Source: UBA4416 sp964541155
GTDB taxonomy: Bacteria > Bacteroidota > Bacteroidia > B-17B0 > Aurantibacillaceae
Direction of reading: 5' to 3'
DNA length: 64,000 bases
NCBI GenBank assembly: GCA_964541155.1
Contig: CAZIPC010000001.1
Coordinates: 62,001 to 126,000 of the forward strand
Under the pieces are notes generated by a model. The model was given only the letters and a program-made list of their open reading frames with translations, had not been told where the DNA came from and ran no database searches. Position numbers and translations under genes: made by a program. This document shows positions 16,303-25,292 of this stretch, one piece after another (position 1 is the first letter of the stretch; each line of letters starts with the position of its first letter).

Positions 16303-18573
16303 TTATTTTTTATTTTGAGCATCTACAACTGCAATTGTAATCATGTTTACAATTTCACGAACAGAACTTCCTAATTGTAATACATGAACTGGTTTTTTTA
16401 ATCCCATCAATACAGGGCCAATAGCTTCAGCGCCGCCTAATTCTTGTAGTAATTTATAAGCTATATTGCCTGATGCTAAATTCGGAAAAATAAATGTATT
16501 AACATCTTTGTCTACCAAATTGCTAAAAGGAAATTGTTCTTTTAATAAATCATTATTAACCGCAAAGTTTGCTTGAACATCACCGTCTACAATTAAGCCC
16601 GGGTAATTTTTATGTAATATTTTAACCGCTTCTTGTACTTTTTTAGGAACGTCGCCTTGAGCTGAACCAAAATTTGAATAAGATAGCATGGCAATACGAG
16701 GCGTAATATTAAATTGTTTTACTGTACTTGCAGTTAATAAAGCAATATCAGCTAATTGCTGTGCATTAGGATCTGTATTCATGGTTGTATCAGCAAAAAA
16801 GTATGGCCCTCTTTTAGTAATCATCATATATAAGCCAGCAACTCTGCTAACGCCTTCTTGCACTCCAATAATTTCTAATGCTGGTTTAATAGGAGCTCCA
16901 TATTTGCGAGTTAGCCCCGAAATCATAGCATCTGCTAAACCTTGCTCTACCATCATAGCACCAAAATAGTTTCTATCACGCATTAATTTACGAGCATCAT
17001 ATTTTGTTAATCCTCTACGTTGTTGTTTTTGCCATAATAAGTCACCAAATTCAGCTCTTCTATTTTCTTCTTCAGTTAACCAAGTATCAATAATAGGAGT
17101 ATCACCCATATCAATTTGGTGTTCTTCTAATAAACTTAATATTTTTTCTTTGTTACCTAATAATATTGGTTTAGCTATACCCTCATCTTTAGCAACTTGA
17201 GCTGCTTTTAAAATTTTATAATTATCAGCCTCAGTAAAAACAACACGTTTAGGATTTGATTTTGCTTTATTAGCAATACTCCTAATTAATTTATTATCTT
17301 TTCCTAAACGATTGTCTAATTCAAGTTTATAAGCATCCCAATCTGTAATAATTCGTTTTGCTACCCCGCTATCTATAGCTGCTTTTGCCACTGCCGAACT
17401 AACTATAGATATTAACCTGTTATCAATGGGTTTAGGGATTATATATTCTTTTCCGAATGTTAAGTTTTTAGAACCATAAGCTAAATTAACGTAATCAGGT
17501 ACGCTTTCTTTTGCTAAAGATGCAATTGCAAGTGCGGCAGCTAATTTCATTTCTTCATTAATACTAGTTGCTCTAACATCTAATGCGCCTCTGAAAATAA
17601 AAGGAAAACCTAAAACATTATTTACTTGATTAGGATGATCACTTCTACCAGTGGCAATAATAATATCTGGCCTAGCGGCAATAGCGTCTTCATATGAAAT
17701 TTCAGGAGTAGGATTAGCTAATGCAAATACAATACAGTTTGGTGCCATGGAGCGAACCATATCTTGAGATAAGATATTGCCTTTTGATAAACCTACAAAA
17801 ACATCAGCTCCTTTAATAGCTTCCTCTAGTGTATTAACTGTTGTGTTATCGCTTGCAAAAAATGATTTATATTGATCAAGGTCTTTTCTATTTTTATTGA
17901 TTACACCTTTGCTATCAAGCATTAAGATGTTTTCTTTTTTTACACCAACAGCAATATACATTTTGGCACAAGAGTTAGCCGAAGCACCAGCACCATTGAT
18001 AACTAATTTTACTTCACTTATTTTTTTGCCAGATATTTCAACAGCATTTAATAAGCCCGCCGAAGATATAATGGCTGTTCCGTGCTGATCATCATGCATT
18101 AAAGGTATGTTAAGTTCTTCCTTTAAGCGACGTTCAATCTCAAAACATTCAGGAGCTTTTATATCTTCTAAATTGATGCCTCCAAAAGTACATGAAATGT
18201 TTTTTACTGTATTAATAAACTCATCAATATTTTTGGTGTCAATTTCAATATCAAAAACATCAATATCTGCAAATATTTTAAAAAGCAATCCCTTTCCTTC
18301 CATCACTGGTTTTGAAGCAAGGGCTCCAATATCACCCAATCCTAAAACAGCAGTACCATTAGATATCACAGCTACCAAATTACCTTTAGCGGTATATTTA
18401 TAAGCATCTTCTTGATTTTTTTCAATTTCTAAACAAGGTTCAGCAACACCCGGAGAGTATGCTAATGTTAAATCTCTTTGTGTACTATAAGGTTTGGTAG
18501 GAATAACTTCAATTTTACCTGGTCTTCCTTGAGAGTGATAATCAAGGGCGTCTTGTTTTCTAAATTTTGCCAT
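16303..18573 (-). CDS. maeB: NADP-dependent malic enzyme fused to a phosphotransacetylase-like domain
   Basis: The ATG at 18573 gives 756 residues (MAKFRKQDALDYHSQGRPGK), the normal MaeB length; the frame is open 42 codons further but that extension is AT-rich and non-homologous. The N-terminal half is the malic enzyme: malic domain with LAYSPGVAEPCLEIE and LMHDDQHGTAIISSAGLLNA, then the NAD(P)-binding domain with VINGAGASANSCAKM. From about residue 435 comes a phosphate acetyl/butyryltransferase domain (RVVFTEADNYKILKAAQ), which in MaeB proteins is usually regulatory rather than catalytic and senses acetyl-CoA. The enzyme makes pyruvate and NADPH from malate. Convergent with the endonuclease gene. 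Confidence 0.95.
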   Translation of the reverse strand: MAKFRKQDALDYHSQGRPGKIEVIPTKPYSTQRDLTLAYSPGVAEPCLEIEKNQEDAYKYTAKGNLVAVISNGTAVLGLGDIGALASKPVMEGKGLLFKIFADIDVFDIEIDTKNIDEFINTVKNISCTFGGINLEDIKAPECFEIERRLKEELNIPLMHDDQHGTAIISSAGLLNAVEISGKKISEVKLVINGAGASANSCAKMYIAVGVKKENILMLDSKGVINKNRKDLDQYKSFFASDNTTVNTLEEAIKGADVFVGLSKGNILSQDMVRSMAPNCIVFALANPTPEISYEDAIAARPDIIIATGRSDHPNQVNNVLGFPFIFRGALDVRATSINEEMKLAAALAIASLAKESVPDYVNLAYGSKNLTFGKEYIIPKPIDNRLISIVSSAVAKAAIDSGVAKRIITDWDAYKLELDNRLGKDNKLIRSIANKAKSNPKRVVFTEADNYKILKAAQVAKDEGIAKPILLGNKEKILSLLEEHQIDMGDTPIIDTWLTEEENRRAEFGDLLWQKQQRRGLTKYDARKLMRDRNYFGAMMVEQGLADAMISGLTRKYGAPIKPALEIIGVQEGVSRVAGLYMMITKRGPYFFADTTMNTDPNAQQLADIALLTASTVKQFNITPRIAMLSYSNFGSAQGDVPKKVQEAVKILHKNYPGLIVDGDVQANFAVNNDLLKEQFPFSNLVDKDVNTFIFPNLASGNIAYKLLQELGGAEAIGPVLMGLKKPVHVLQLGSSVREIVNMITIAVVDAQNKK

Positions 18574-18687
18574 AAATGTTAAATTTAAGACAACGAAAGT
18601 ACTATTTTTAACACATAAAAGTAAATTATTATTAAAGTAAAACATGTTACTTATTTGTATATTAGCATACGTAAAAACCAGTTTATT

Positions 18688-19830
18688 ATGAAAAAACAAC
18701 TATTTTTTGTGCTTTTTAGTGTTATTTTATTATCTATTCAATCTCAAACAACGGTTATTGATAGTATTTACTCAGGGGGAATTTATCGAAATTATAGATT
18801 GTACATTCCTGCTATTTATAATGGATCAACAGCCAGACCATTAATTTTAAATCTTCATGGATATACCAGTAATGCAAGTCAGCAACAGTTATATAGCAAT
18901 TTTATGCCTATTGCAGATACAGCTAATTTTTTGATGGTTTATCCTAATGGCACATCAATATCAAATCAGCCGTTTTGGAATGCAGGTATATCTAGTTCGT
19001 TAGTTAATGATATTAATTTTTTATCTGAATTAATAGATTCATTAAAATTACTGTATAATATTGATTTAAATCGGGTATATAGTACCGGTATGAGTAATGG
19101 GGGCTTTATGAGTCATACCCTAGCGTGTGAATTAAGTCATAAAATTACAGCAATTGCATCCGTAACAGGTAGTATCTTTACTCAACAATATGGTTCTAGT
19201 TGTCATCCAACTCGTCCTATACCTGTTATGCAAATTCATGGAACAGCAGATGCTACAGTTCCTTATTCTGGTAATTCAACGATGGAACCAATAGATAGTG
19301 TTGTAAGATACTGGGTATTAAACAACGGATGTAATGTAGCGCCAAGTTTCAGTAATGTGCCTAATACAAATACTACTGATGGATGTACGGCTCAACACTA
19401 TGTGTATGCAAATGGAAATTTAGGAAGTAGTGTAGAACTTTTTAAGATAATAGGAGGAACACATTCGTGGCCAGGATTTCCTTTTGGAGGAGTGGGAACA
19501 AATTTAGATATTAATGCTTCGGTTGAAATTTGGAGGTTTTTTAGAAAGTATCAGTTAGATTTATTGACAAGTTTATCTGATAACTACCATAACGATATTG
19601 AATTTTCATTATATCCTAATCCGTCAAATTCGGTACTAAATATTTCTTTTAATAACAGTGAAAATTTAGCTCTAGAAGTTTGTGTAACGGATATTATTGG
19701 AAATAATATTATTTTACAAAATAATAGATCTAATGCCATTAATATAGAATCATTAAATGCTGGTATTTATTTTTTATTAATAAAACAACAGAGTAAATTA
19801 ATTGTAAAGAGGAAATTTGTAAAATATTAA
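18688..19830 (+). CDS. Secreted PHB-depolymerase/feruloyl-esterase family hydrolase with T9SS domain
   Basis: The ATG at 18688 gives a 380-residue protein with a clean signal peptide (MKKQLFFVLFSVILLSIQSQ); the frame extends 11 codons upstream without improving it. The alpha/beta hydrolase of the LpqC/PHB depolymerase family has its nucleophile Ser136 in YSTGMSNGGF, Asp188 in HGTADATVPY and His259 in GGTHSWPG, and an oxyanion region NLHGYT. A type A T9SS sorting domain follows (about 300-380, SLYPNPSNSVLNISF). Such enzymes cleave esters of polyhydroxyalkanoates, acetylated xylans or feruloylated sugars; the substrate cannot be decided here. Divergent from maeB. Confidence 0.88.
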   Translation: MKKQLFFVLFSVILLSIQSQTTVIDSIYSGGIYRNYRLYIPAIYNGSTARPLILNLHGYTSNASQQQLYSNFMPIADTANFLMVYPNGTSISNQPFWNAGISSSLVNDINFLSELIDSLKLLYNIDLNRVYSTGMSNGGFMSHTLACELSHKITAIASVTGSIFTQQYGSSCHPTRPIPVMQIHGTADATVPYSGNSTMEPIDSVVRYWVLNNGCNVAPSFSNVPNTNTTDGCTAQHYVYANGNLGSSVELFKIIGGTHSWPGFPFGGVGTNLDINASVEIWRFFRKYQLDLLTSLSDNYHNDIEFSLYPNPSNSVLNISFNNSENLALEVCVTDIIGNNIILQNNRSNAINIESLNAGIYFLLIKQQSKLIVKRKFVKY

Positions 19831-19850
19831 ATTTTAAGTTTTTAATTTTG
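19816..19850 (+). promoter_or_regulatory. Probable promoter of the Nramp-like gene
   Basis: TTTG at 19816-19819, a 23-nt spacer and TAATTTTG at 19843-19850 match TTG-N(17-23)-TAnnTTTG. The -33 element lies inside the end of the esterase gene. The ATG is 57 nt further at 19908. Confidence 0.5.
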
Positions 19851-19907
19851 TAAGTTTATTAGATGGTATATTAAGAATAATTGCAAATACAATCAACTAA
19901 TAATCTA

Positions 19908-21173
19908 ATGAACAAGAAAGCGTCGTTTTTTAAAAAAATAAAAGGTATATTTAAGGTAATTGGTCCTGGTCTTGTAACAGGAGCTAGTGATGATGATCCA
20001 TCAGGAATAGCAACCTATTCGCAAGCCGGAGCACAATTTGGCTTATCAACCTTATGGACATCAATTGTTGCATTTCCCTTAATGGCTTCTATTCAACAAA
20101 TGTGCGCCCGCATAGGGTTAGTTACATCACAAGGTTTAACAGGCACTCTTAAAAAACATTATCCTAAACCTATTTTATATATTATGTTATTGTTTAGCTT
20201 TCCGGCTATAGTAATGAATATAGGTGCTGATATTGTAGGGATGGGTGCTGTTGGAAATCTGTTATTCCCATCAATAGATGCTACTTTTTTTAGTGTGTTT
20301 TTTACAGTTTTATTATTGGGGTTAATTATTTATTTACCTTATCAAAAAATAGCGTCGGTTTTAAAATATTTATGCATTGTTATGCTCGTTTATTTTATTG
20401 TTCCGTTTTTATATGAACAAAATTTTTCAGACATCATAAAATCTACCTTTATCCCAGAGATTACCTTTAATAAAGATTTCTTGGCAATATTAGTGGGCAT
20501 ATTAGGAACTACCATTTCGCCATACTTGTTTTTTTGGCAAGCTTCCGTAGAAGTAGAAGAAATGAAACATAAAAAGCGACATTTAATAGTGAATAAAAAA
20601 ATAATTCATGAAATGAAAAAAGATGTTGATTTTGGAATGACTGTTTCAGGATTTGTGATGTATTTTATTATATTAACTACAGGTACTGTTTTATTCAATG
20701 CCGGAATACATCAAATAGACACTGTAGAGCAAGCTGCCATGGCGTTAAAACCATTAGCTGGTAACGCTGCTTATTTACTTTTTGCAATCGGTGTTATTGG
20801 TACGGGGCTTATTGCTATTCCAGTTTTGAGCGGTTCGTTATCATATATTTTTTCTGAAACATTTGGTTGGACTCAAGGATTAGATAAAAAATTTCATGAA
20901 GCAAAAGGATTTTATGTAATTATTGTAATTTCTTTATTGTTAGGGCTATCGATGAATTATATTGGTGTTTCGCCTATTAAAGCACTAATTTATACTGCTA
21001 TTTTATATGGTATAACTGCTCCAGTTTTAATAGCAATTATTTTACATATATCTAATAATAAAAAAATTATGGGAGAATTTGTTAATGATAAAATATCTAA
21101 TATTCTTGGATTTATGGCTTTAGTAATTATGGCATTAGCTGCTGGGTTTTTAATTTATTTTCAGTTTAATTAA
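19908..21173 (+). CDS. Nramp-related divalent cation transporter with non-canonical metal motifs
   Basis: The ATG at 19908 gives 421 residues; a TTG at 19881 is also in frame but less likely. The protein has about eleven hydrophobic helices and the Nramp opening VIGPGLVTGASDDDPSGIAT. In classical Mn/Fe Nramp proteins TM1 carries DPGN and TM6 carries MPH; here TM1 reads DDDPSG (residues 28-33) and TM6 reads ISPYLFFWQAS (SPY at 204-206). The TM6 Met, which confers transition-metal selectivity in characterised members, is therefore absent. This places it among Nramp-related proteins of different or unknown specificity, possibly Mg or another hard cation (inference). It overlaps the convergent methyltransferase gene by 4 nt. 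Confidence 0.85.
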   Translation: MNKKASFFKKIKGIFKVIGPGLVTGASDDDPSGIATYSQAGAQFGLSTLWTSIVAFPLMASIQQMCARIGLVTSQGLTGTLKKHYPKPILYIMLLFSFPAIVMNIGADIVGMGAVGNLLFPSIDATFFSVFFTVLLLGLIIYLPYQKIASVLKYLCIVMLVYFIVPFLYEQNFSDIIKSTFIPEITFNKDFLAILVGILGTTISPYLFFWQASVEVEEMKHKKRHLIVNKKIIHEMKKDVDFGMTVSGFVMYFIILTTGTVLFNAGIHQIDTVEQAAMALKPLAGNAAYLLFAIGVIGTGLIAIPVLSGSLSYIFSETFGWTQGLDKKFHEAKGFYVIIVISLLLGLSMNYIGVSPIKALIYTAILYGITAPVLIAIILHISNNKKIMGEFVNDKISNILGFMALVIMALAAGFLIYFQFN

Positions 21174-21952
21174 AAATTTAAAACAAAATGTTCTTTTTGT
21201 TTTTGTTCAGATCTAAAAAAAATTAATCCAAATGAAAAAAAGTCGATACTTAAACTAACGTCAGGATGATGATGAATTTCTTTCCAAGCTTGTTGCATAT
21301 CACTGCTCCAATTGATATCGTCAACAATAAAAATTGATTTATTGTTTTTCTTTGTTAACGCTGTCTTAAAATAGTTTATGGTAGAGGTATATGTATGATT
21401 GCCGTCAATATATAAAACATCAATAGTATCTAATTGTGATAATAACTCTGAAAATTTTATATCAAAGTTTCCATTTATAGTATGAATATTTTTTATGTTG
21501 TTTTTTTGAAATAATTTTTGTGAAAATTGACATAAATTTACACATCCTTCAATAGTGTATATGTTGGCTTTTTGAGACGCTTTAGCTAGATACATAGATG
21601 TTAAACCAATAGAAGTTCCCAATTCTACAATCACCTTTGGATTATATTTATTCATTAATCTGTATAAAAATTCAGATTGTTTTTTTTGAGATATACCATA
21701 TTTTGCAATACTTTTAATTGTTCTACGATTGGTATTTGAAATTTTAGAGCCTGCTCCAAAATCATTTACTTCAATAATAGAATAATCGTTGAGTAATTGC
21801 TTTCTAATCTGATCTAATTCATTAAAATCATTAAATTGATATTTATTTTTTATCAATTCCATGTATAATTCGTAAACAAACGGAGAGTGTATATCATGTT
21901 CTGTATATGATGTTAATTTGTAATTAATGTATTTGAAAAAAATAGCTAGCAT
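21170..21952 (-). CDS. Class I SAM-dependent methyltransferase
   Basis: A 260-residue protein of the O-methyltransferase-like (Methyltransf_24) type. The SAM motif I is VIVELGTSIGLTSMYLA at about residues 104-120, motif II has NIYTIEGC, and the motif IV region is DVLYIDGNHTYTSTINYF. The N-terminal part (LTSYTEHDIHSPFVYELYME) is typical of a widespread Bacteroidota group usually annotated only as class I methyltransferase. No substrate can be read. It lies 8 nt downstream of the HTTM gene on the same strand, suggesting co-transcription, and converges with the Nramp gene, with overlapping stop codons. Confidence 0.85.
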   Translation of the reverse strand: MLAIFFKYINYKLTSYTEHDIHSPFVYELYMELIKNKYQFNDFNELDQIRKQLLNDYSIIEVNDFGAGSKISNTNRRTIKSIAKYGISQKKQSEFLYRLMNKYNPKVIVELGTSIGLTSMYLAKASQKANIYTIEGCVNLCQFSQKLFQKNNIKNIHTINGNFDIKFSELLSQLDTIDVLYIDGNHTYTSTINYFKTALTKKNNKSIFIVDDINWSSDMQQAWKEIHHHPDVSLSIDFFSFGLIFFRSEQKQKEHFVLNF

Positions 21953-21960
21953 TTAATTTG

Positions 21961-23340
21961 TTAGTTATATAAACAATTACAAACAGCTGTTTTTGTAATT
22001 GCTTTTGTTTGATAATTTGGTAAACTAGTTTCTTTGACGAAGAATATTGTTAAATCACTAATACTATTATTTGGATGATTTTTATTCCATTTGCGAATAA
22101 GATATTTACAATAAAACGGACGCATATAATTATTATTATTAAATACGTAGTTTTCTTGAAACTTCCTCCATCTATCACTTTCAAATTCTTCAACTACTGG
22201 TGTAGGCTTTTCAAAGCTTACTGTATCTAAATTATGTTTGATGTCAATATATCTTAATGTATGATTTAATCCACTATATACAAACCATCCATCATCTTTT
22301 AAAATTGATGGAGAAAACATTCCCCAGTTTTGTTCTAATCTTAACGCTTTTCCATAATTAATAATATAATCATTTAGCGCATATGGGAATTTTGGAATAC
22401 TTCCTAAATTCATCATTAAACAAAAACAAATAATAAATAATATAATATAGTTTTTAAAATGGTTTAATATTAAAAATATAATTGATTTTGAATTAGTAAT
22501 ATCATTAATAGGTTTAATTATTGTTTTGCTTTTGTAAAAATGCTTTTCAAAATAATTCATAATAGAAGAGGGGAGTAATCCAATGATTGAAACAATTCCT
22601 ATAATATAAAATAAACCAACATATAATGTGCCTGCAATACCAATAAATAGTATAACATAACATAAAATCCCTATTAGTCTTATTTTATGAGATACAAATG
22701 GTAAGATGATTAATACAGGCGCAATAAATTCAATATATAAAACAATGTGTGTTAGTATTTTTAAGAGCAACGGAAATTGATAAATAAATGTTCCTAAAGG
22801 CAGTCTTATTTGATCTAAGCTTAATGCATAATATATGGCCGTGCCATCAGAGTGCCATTCGCTAGAACTTTTTAAACATGCTGAAAAAAACAGTACTGAG
22901 CATGGTAGTAACATATATCCAATATTTGCTAATGAAAAATAGGATGTGCGATAATTGGATTGCTTTAAGATAGAGTAACGTTCTCCAAGGGGTAAAAATA
23001 GACACCAAAACAATAAAATCCGTAATAAATCATCACCTCCTTGTAATATAAATGGATTTCTGTTTTGAATAGATGTGAGAAATACCCAACATATAAAGGT
23101 ATATAATCTGGTACGATACCCAATAATAAAAAAAATAATGCAAATAGCATTTAATCCAAAAAGTAATATTTGCCACCATAATTCTCCATTTAAGGCATGA
23201 AATGAAAAATAAAAAGAACTCCAATTATATTGTTTTAATATATGTATTGGTAAAACACCATCATCTGTAAAAAATGCTACAATTGATAACGAACGAATAA
23301 ATAAATCAATCAATAAAATAATTCCTATACCAATGCGCAT
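21961..23340 (-). CDS. HTTM-domain membrane protein (vitamin K-dependent carboxylase-like)
   Basis: A 459-residue multi-pass membrane protein with the HTTM (horizontally transferred transmembrane) domain: FRIG-like start, then YNWSSFYFSFHALNGELWWQ, FFIIGYRTRLYTFICW, QNRNPFILQGGDDLLRIL and LPLGERYSIL, all hallmarks of the family. The C-terminus has a soluble region (QNWGMFSPSILKDDGWFVY, the conserved W-x-MF-P motif). The domain is related to gamma-glutamyl carboxylase, but its bacterial roles are unclear. The first ATG (23340) gives MRIGIG, which begins in the middle of the conserved N-terminal motif; the frame continues upstream, open, with a plausible VNNLKASYYFDVRALAV, but without any ATG. 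The true start may be non-ATG. Confidence 0.85.
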   Translation of the reverse strand: MRIGIGIILLIDLFIRSLSIVAFFTDDGVLPIHILKQYNWSSFYFSFHALNGELWWQILLFGLNAICIIFFIIGYRTRLYTFICWVFLTSIQNRNPFILQGGDDLLRILLFWCLFLPLGERYSILKQSNYRTSYFSLANIGYMLLPCSVLFFSACLKSSSEWHSDGTAIYYALSLDQIRLPLGTFIYQFPLLLKILTHIVLYIEFIAPVLIILPFVSHKIRLIGILCYVILFIGIAGTLYVGLFYIIGIVSIIGLLPSSIMNYFEKHFYKSKTIIKPINDITNSKSIIFLILNHFKNYIILFIICFCLMMNLGSIPKFPYALNDYIINYGKALRLEQNWGMFSPSILKDDGWFVYSGLNHTLRYIDIKHNLDTVSFEKPTPVVEEFESDRWRKFQENYVFNNNNYMRPFYCKYLIRKWNKNHPNNSISDLTIFFVKETSLPNYQTKAITKTAVCNCLYN

Positions 23341-23414
23341 TACAGCAAGGGCTCTTACATCAAAGTAATAAGATGCTTTTAAATTGTTTACTATGTAAGA
23401 AAGTGTTTTCGTAA

Positions 23415-23446
23415 TAATAAAAAAGGCTCTACACTTGTAGAGCCTT
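23415..23446 (-). terminator. Rho-independent terminator after the small lipoprotein gene
   Basis: A perfect stem AAGGCTCTAC/GTAGAGCCTT (about 23423-23446) with a 4-nt loop, followed on the minus strand by TTTTTTATTATTA. It ends the lipoprotein gene at 23467. Confidence 0.9.
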
Positions 23447-23466
23447 AAAGTTAGTATTCTTTAGTT

Positions 23467-24033
23467 TTATAAACAACCAACTTGCCCAGAAACCGTAACC
23501 GAGTAAAATGAACCTGGAGTTTTATAACATGCTATATTTGAAAATGCAGCAGAAATACTTGTTCCAGATACTGTAACAGTTACATTTCCTGCAGAAGAAT
23601 ACCAAATACTTCCTGCGTCTTGGCTAGGAGGATTAATAACAGTCATAAATGCTTTTCCTGTGGCTAATTGTGCTGCAGATGAAACTAATTGGTATGTTCC
23701 ATTTGTTGGAGGTGCAGAAAAACACACTGATATAGTTGTACTAGTACTTGAATTTACATTTAATAAACAAGTTTGTCCTGCCTGGCAACCATAACTTAAC
23801 CAAGAAGCGCCGGTTCCTACACCTGTCATACTTGAGTTTTGTTGTGTTGAAGTTGTAGCAACAGATCCTGTTGTTGTAACATTTGTCATATTAGGATTTG
23901 CTCCTGTGCCTCCTGGGGCTTCAGATTTATAGGTAGGACCTATTGCACTACTATCGTTTTTTGATTTACAAGAAATAAATAAAATACTTCCTACAATAAA
24001 AATATAAATGGCAGATAAAATTACTTTTTTCAT
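23467..24033 (-). CDS. Lipoprotein of unknown function
   Basis: A 188-residue protein with a lipoprotein signal: MKKVILSAIYIFIVGSILFI then SCKSK, the Cys followed by Lys as usual for Bacteroidota. A Ser/Thr/Gly/Asn-rich linker (about residues 25-75) precedes a compact beta-rich C-terminal region (about 80-188) that contains Cys pairs (YGCQAGQTC, ISVCFS, NIACYK, QVGCL), perhaps disulfide bonded. I recognise no domain. It has its own consensus promoter and its own terminator, so it is a single-gene unit. Confidence 0.75.
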   Translation of the reverse strand: MKKVILSAIYIFIVGSILFISCKSKNDSSAIGPTYKSEAPGGTGANPNMTNVTTTGSVATTSTQQNSSMTGVGTGASWLSYGCQAGQTCLLNVNSSTSTTISVCFSAPPTNGTYQLVSSAAQLATGKAFMTVINPPSQDAGSIWYSSAGNVTVTVSGTSISAAFSNIACYKTPGSFYSVTVSGQVGCL

Positions 24034-24052
24034 TTGGTTACTTTTTTATAAT

Positions 24053-24084
24053 CAAATATAAAAAACAATTACAGTATTTCCAAA
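24053..24084 (-). promoter_or_regulatory. Consensus promoter of the lipoprotein gene
   Basis: Read on the minus strand: TTTG (24084-24081), a 20-nt spacer, then TATATTTG (24060-24053), an exact match to the Bacteroidota consensus, 19 nt before the ATG at 24033. Confidence 0.7.
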
Positions 24085-24111
24085 TTGTTTAAGTTATTCC
24101 TAATTTTTTTA

Positions 24112-25287
24112 TTACTGATGAAATGTTTTATTGTGTTTTACCATTTGTTTTAATAATAAACAAGCTCTGTATCTATCTTCTTGGTAATCTTCGTAAAGAG
24201 TATTTAATGTATCTAATACATTTTTAAGACCTATTTCATCTGCCCATTTTAATAATCCTTTTGGGTAATTTACTCCCTTAGTCATAGCTAAATCAATATC
24301 TTTTGCTGAAGCAATCCCTAAATAGGTTGCATCGCAAGCTTCATTGATGAGCATGCATAAAATTCTATTAACTATATATCTCGCTAATTCTTCATTTTTT
24401 TTAGGTTCAATATTTGTAGAGCCTTCTCTGTAATCATAAAAACCACGACCCGCTTTTTTTCCTAAAAAATTTGCTTCTAACAATCTTTTTTGCGTTAATG
24501 ATGGTTTAAAACGTGGATCAAAATAAAATTGTTTCCAAACGGTTTCAGTTACAATGTAATTTACATCATGACCAATTAAATCCATTAACTCAAATGGTCC
24601 CATTTTAAACCCGCCAAATTCACGCATTGCCCAATCAATAGTTGCAATATCAGCTAACTGTTCATCAAATATCCTTAAAGCTTCACTATAAAAAGGTCTT
24701 GCTACTCTATTTACAATAAATCCTGGAGTGTCTTTTGCCATTACGGTTATTTTTCCCCAGCTATTTATTAATTCTTGGCATTGCTTTGCAATCATTAAAT
24801 CAGTTGCAACACCTGGAATTATTTCTACTAAAGGCATTAAAGTGGCAGGATTAAAAAAGTGAATACCAATTACTTTTTCTGGATTCTGACAGGCTGAGGC
24901 TATTGATGTTATTGATAAAGATGATGTGTTTGAAGCTAAGATACATGTTTTTGACACAATGGTTTCAAGCTCTTTAAATACAGATTGTTTAATTTCTTGA
25001 TTTTCAATAATTGCTTCAATAATTAAATCACATGTTTTAAAATCTTCAATAGAAGATGAGTAGCTGGTTAAGCTAGAAATAGATTGCGCTTTATCGGTAG
25101 TAATTTTTTGTTTTTCAACTAACTTAGTTAAAGAGTTAGTTAAATTTAATTTAGCTTTTTCTAATGCATTGGTATTCGTGTCATAAATTATTGTTTTATG
25201 CCCAGCAGTTGCTGCAACTTGTGCTATGCCACTACCCATAGCTCCTGAGCCTACAATTCCAATAGTTGAATTTTTGGTAAATATCAT
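24112..25287 (-). CDS. 3-hydroxyacyl-CoA (3-hydroxybutyryl-CoA) dehydrogenase
   Basis: A 391-residue NAD-dependent dehydrogenase. The N-terminal Rossmann motif is GIVGSGAMGSGIAQVAATAG; the catalytic region contains ASNTSSLSI and IGIHFFNPATLMPLVEII, with the catalytic His in HFFNP and the partner Glu in the VEII stretch. Two 3HCDH C-terminal domains follow (TPGFIVNRVARPFYSEAL to DLIGHDVNYIVTE, and a second shorter one, GRGFYDYREG to MTKGVNYPKGLLKWADEIG), which fits PaaC/PaaH-like enzymes of aromatic or fatty acid catabolism. It oxidises 3-hydroxyacyl-CoA to the 3-keto form. It is 5 nt downstream of the LVIVD-type gene, an unrelated neighbour, so the operon gives no pathway clue. Confidence 0.9.
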   Translation of the reverse strand: MIFTKNSTIGIVGSGAMGSGIAQVAATAGHKTIIYDTNTNALEKAKLNLTNSLTKLVEKQKITTDKAQSISSLTSYSSSIEDFKTCDLIIEAIIENQEIKQSVFKELETIVSKTCILASNTSSLSITSIASACQNPEKVIGIHFFNPATLMPLVEIIPGVATDLMIAKQCQELINSWGKITVMAKDTPGFIVNRVARPFYSEALRIFDEQLADIATIDWAMREFGGFKMGPFELMDLIGHDVNYIVTETVWKQFYFDPRFKPSLTQKRLLEANFLGKKAGRGFYDYREGSTNIEPKKNEELARYIVNRILCMLINEACDATYLGIASAKDIDLAMTKGVNYPKGLLKWADEIGLKNVLDTLNTLYEDYQEDRYRACLLLKQMVKHNKTFHQ

Positions 25288-25292
25288 CTTTT

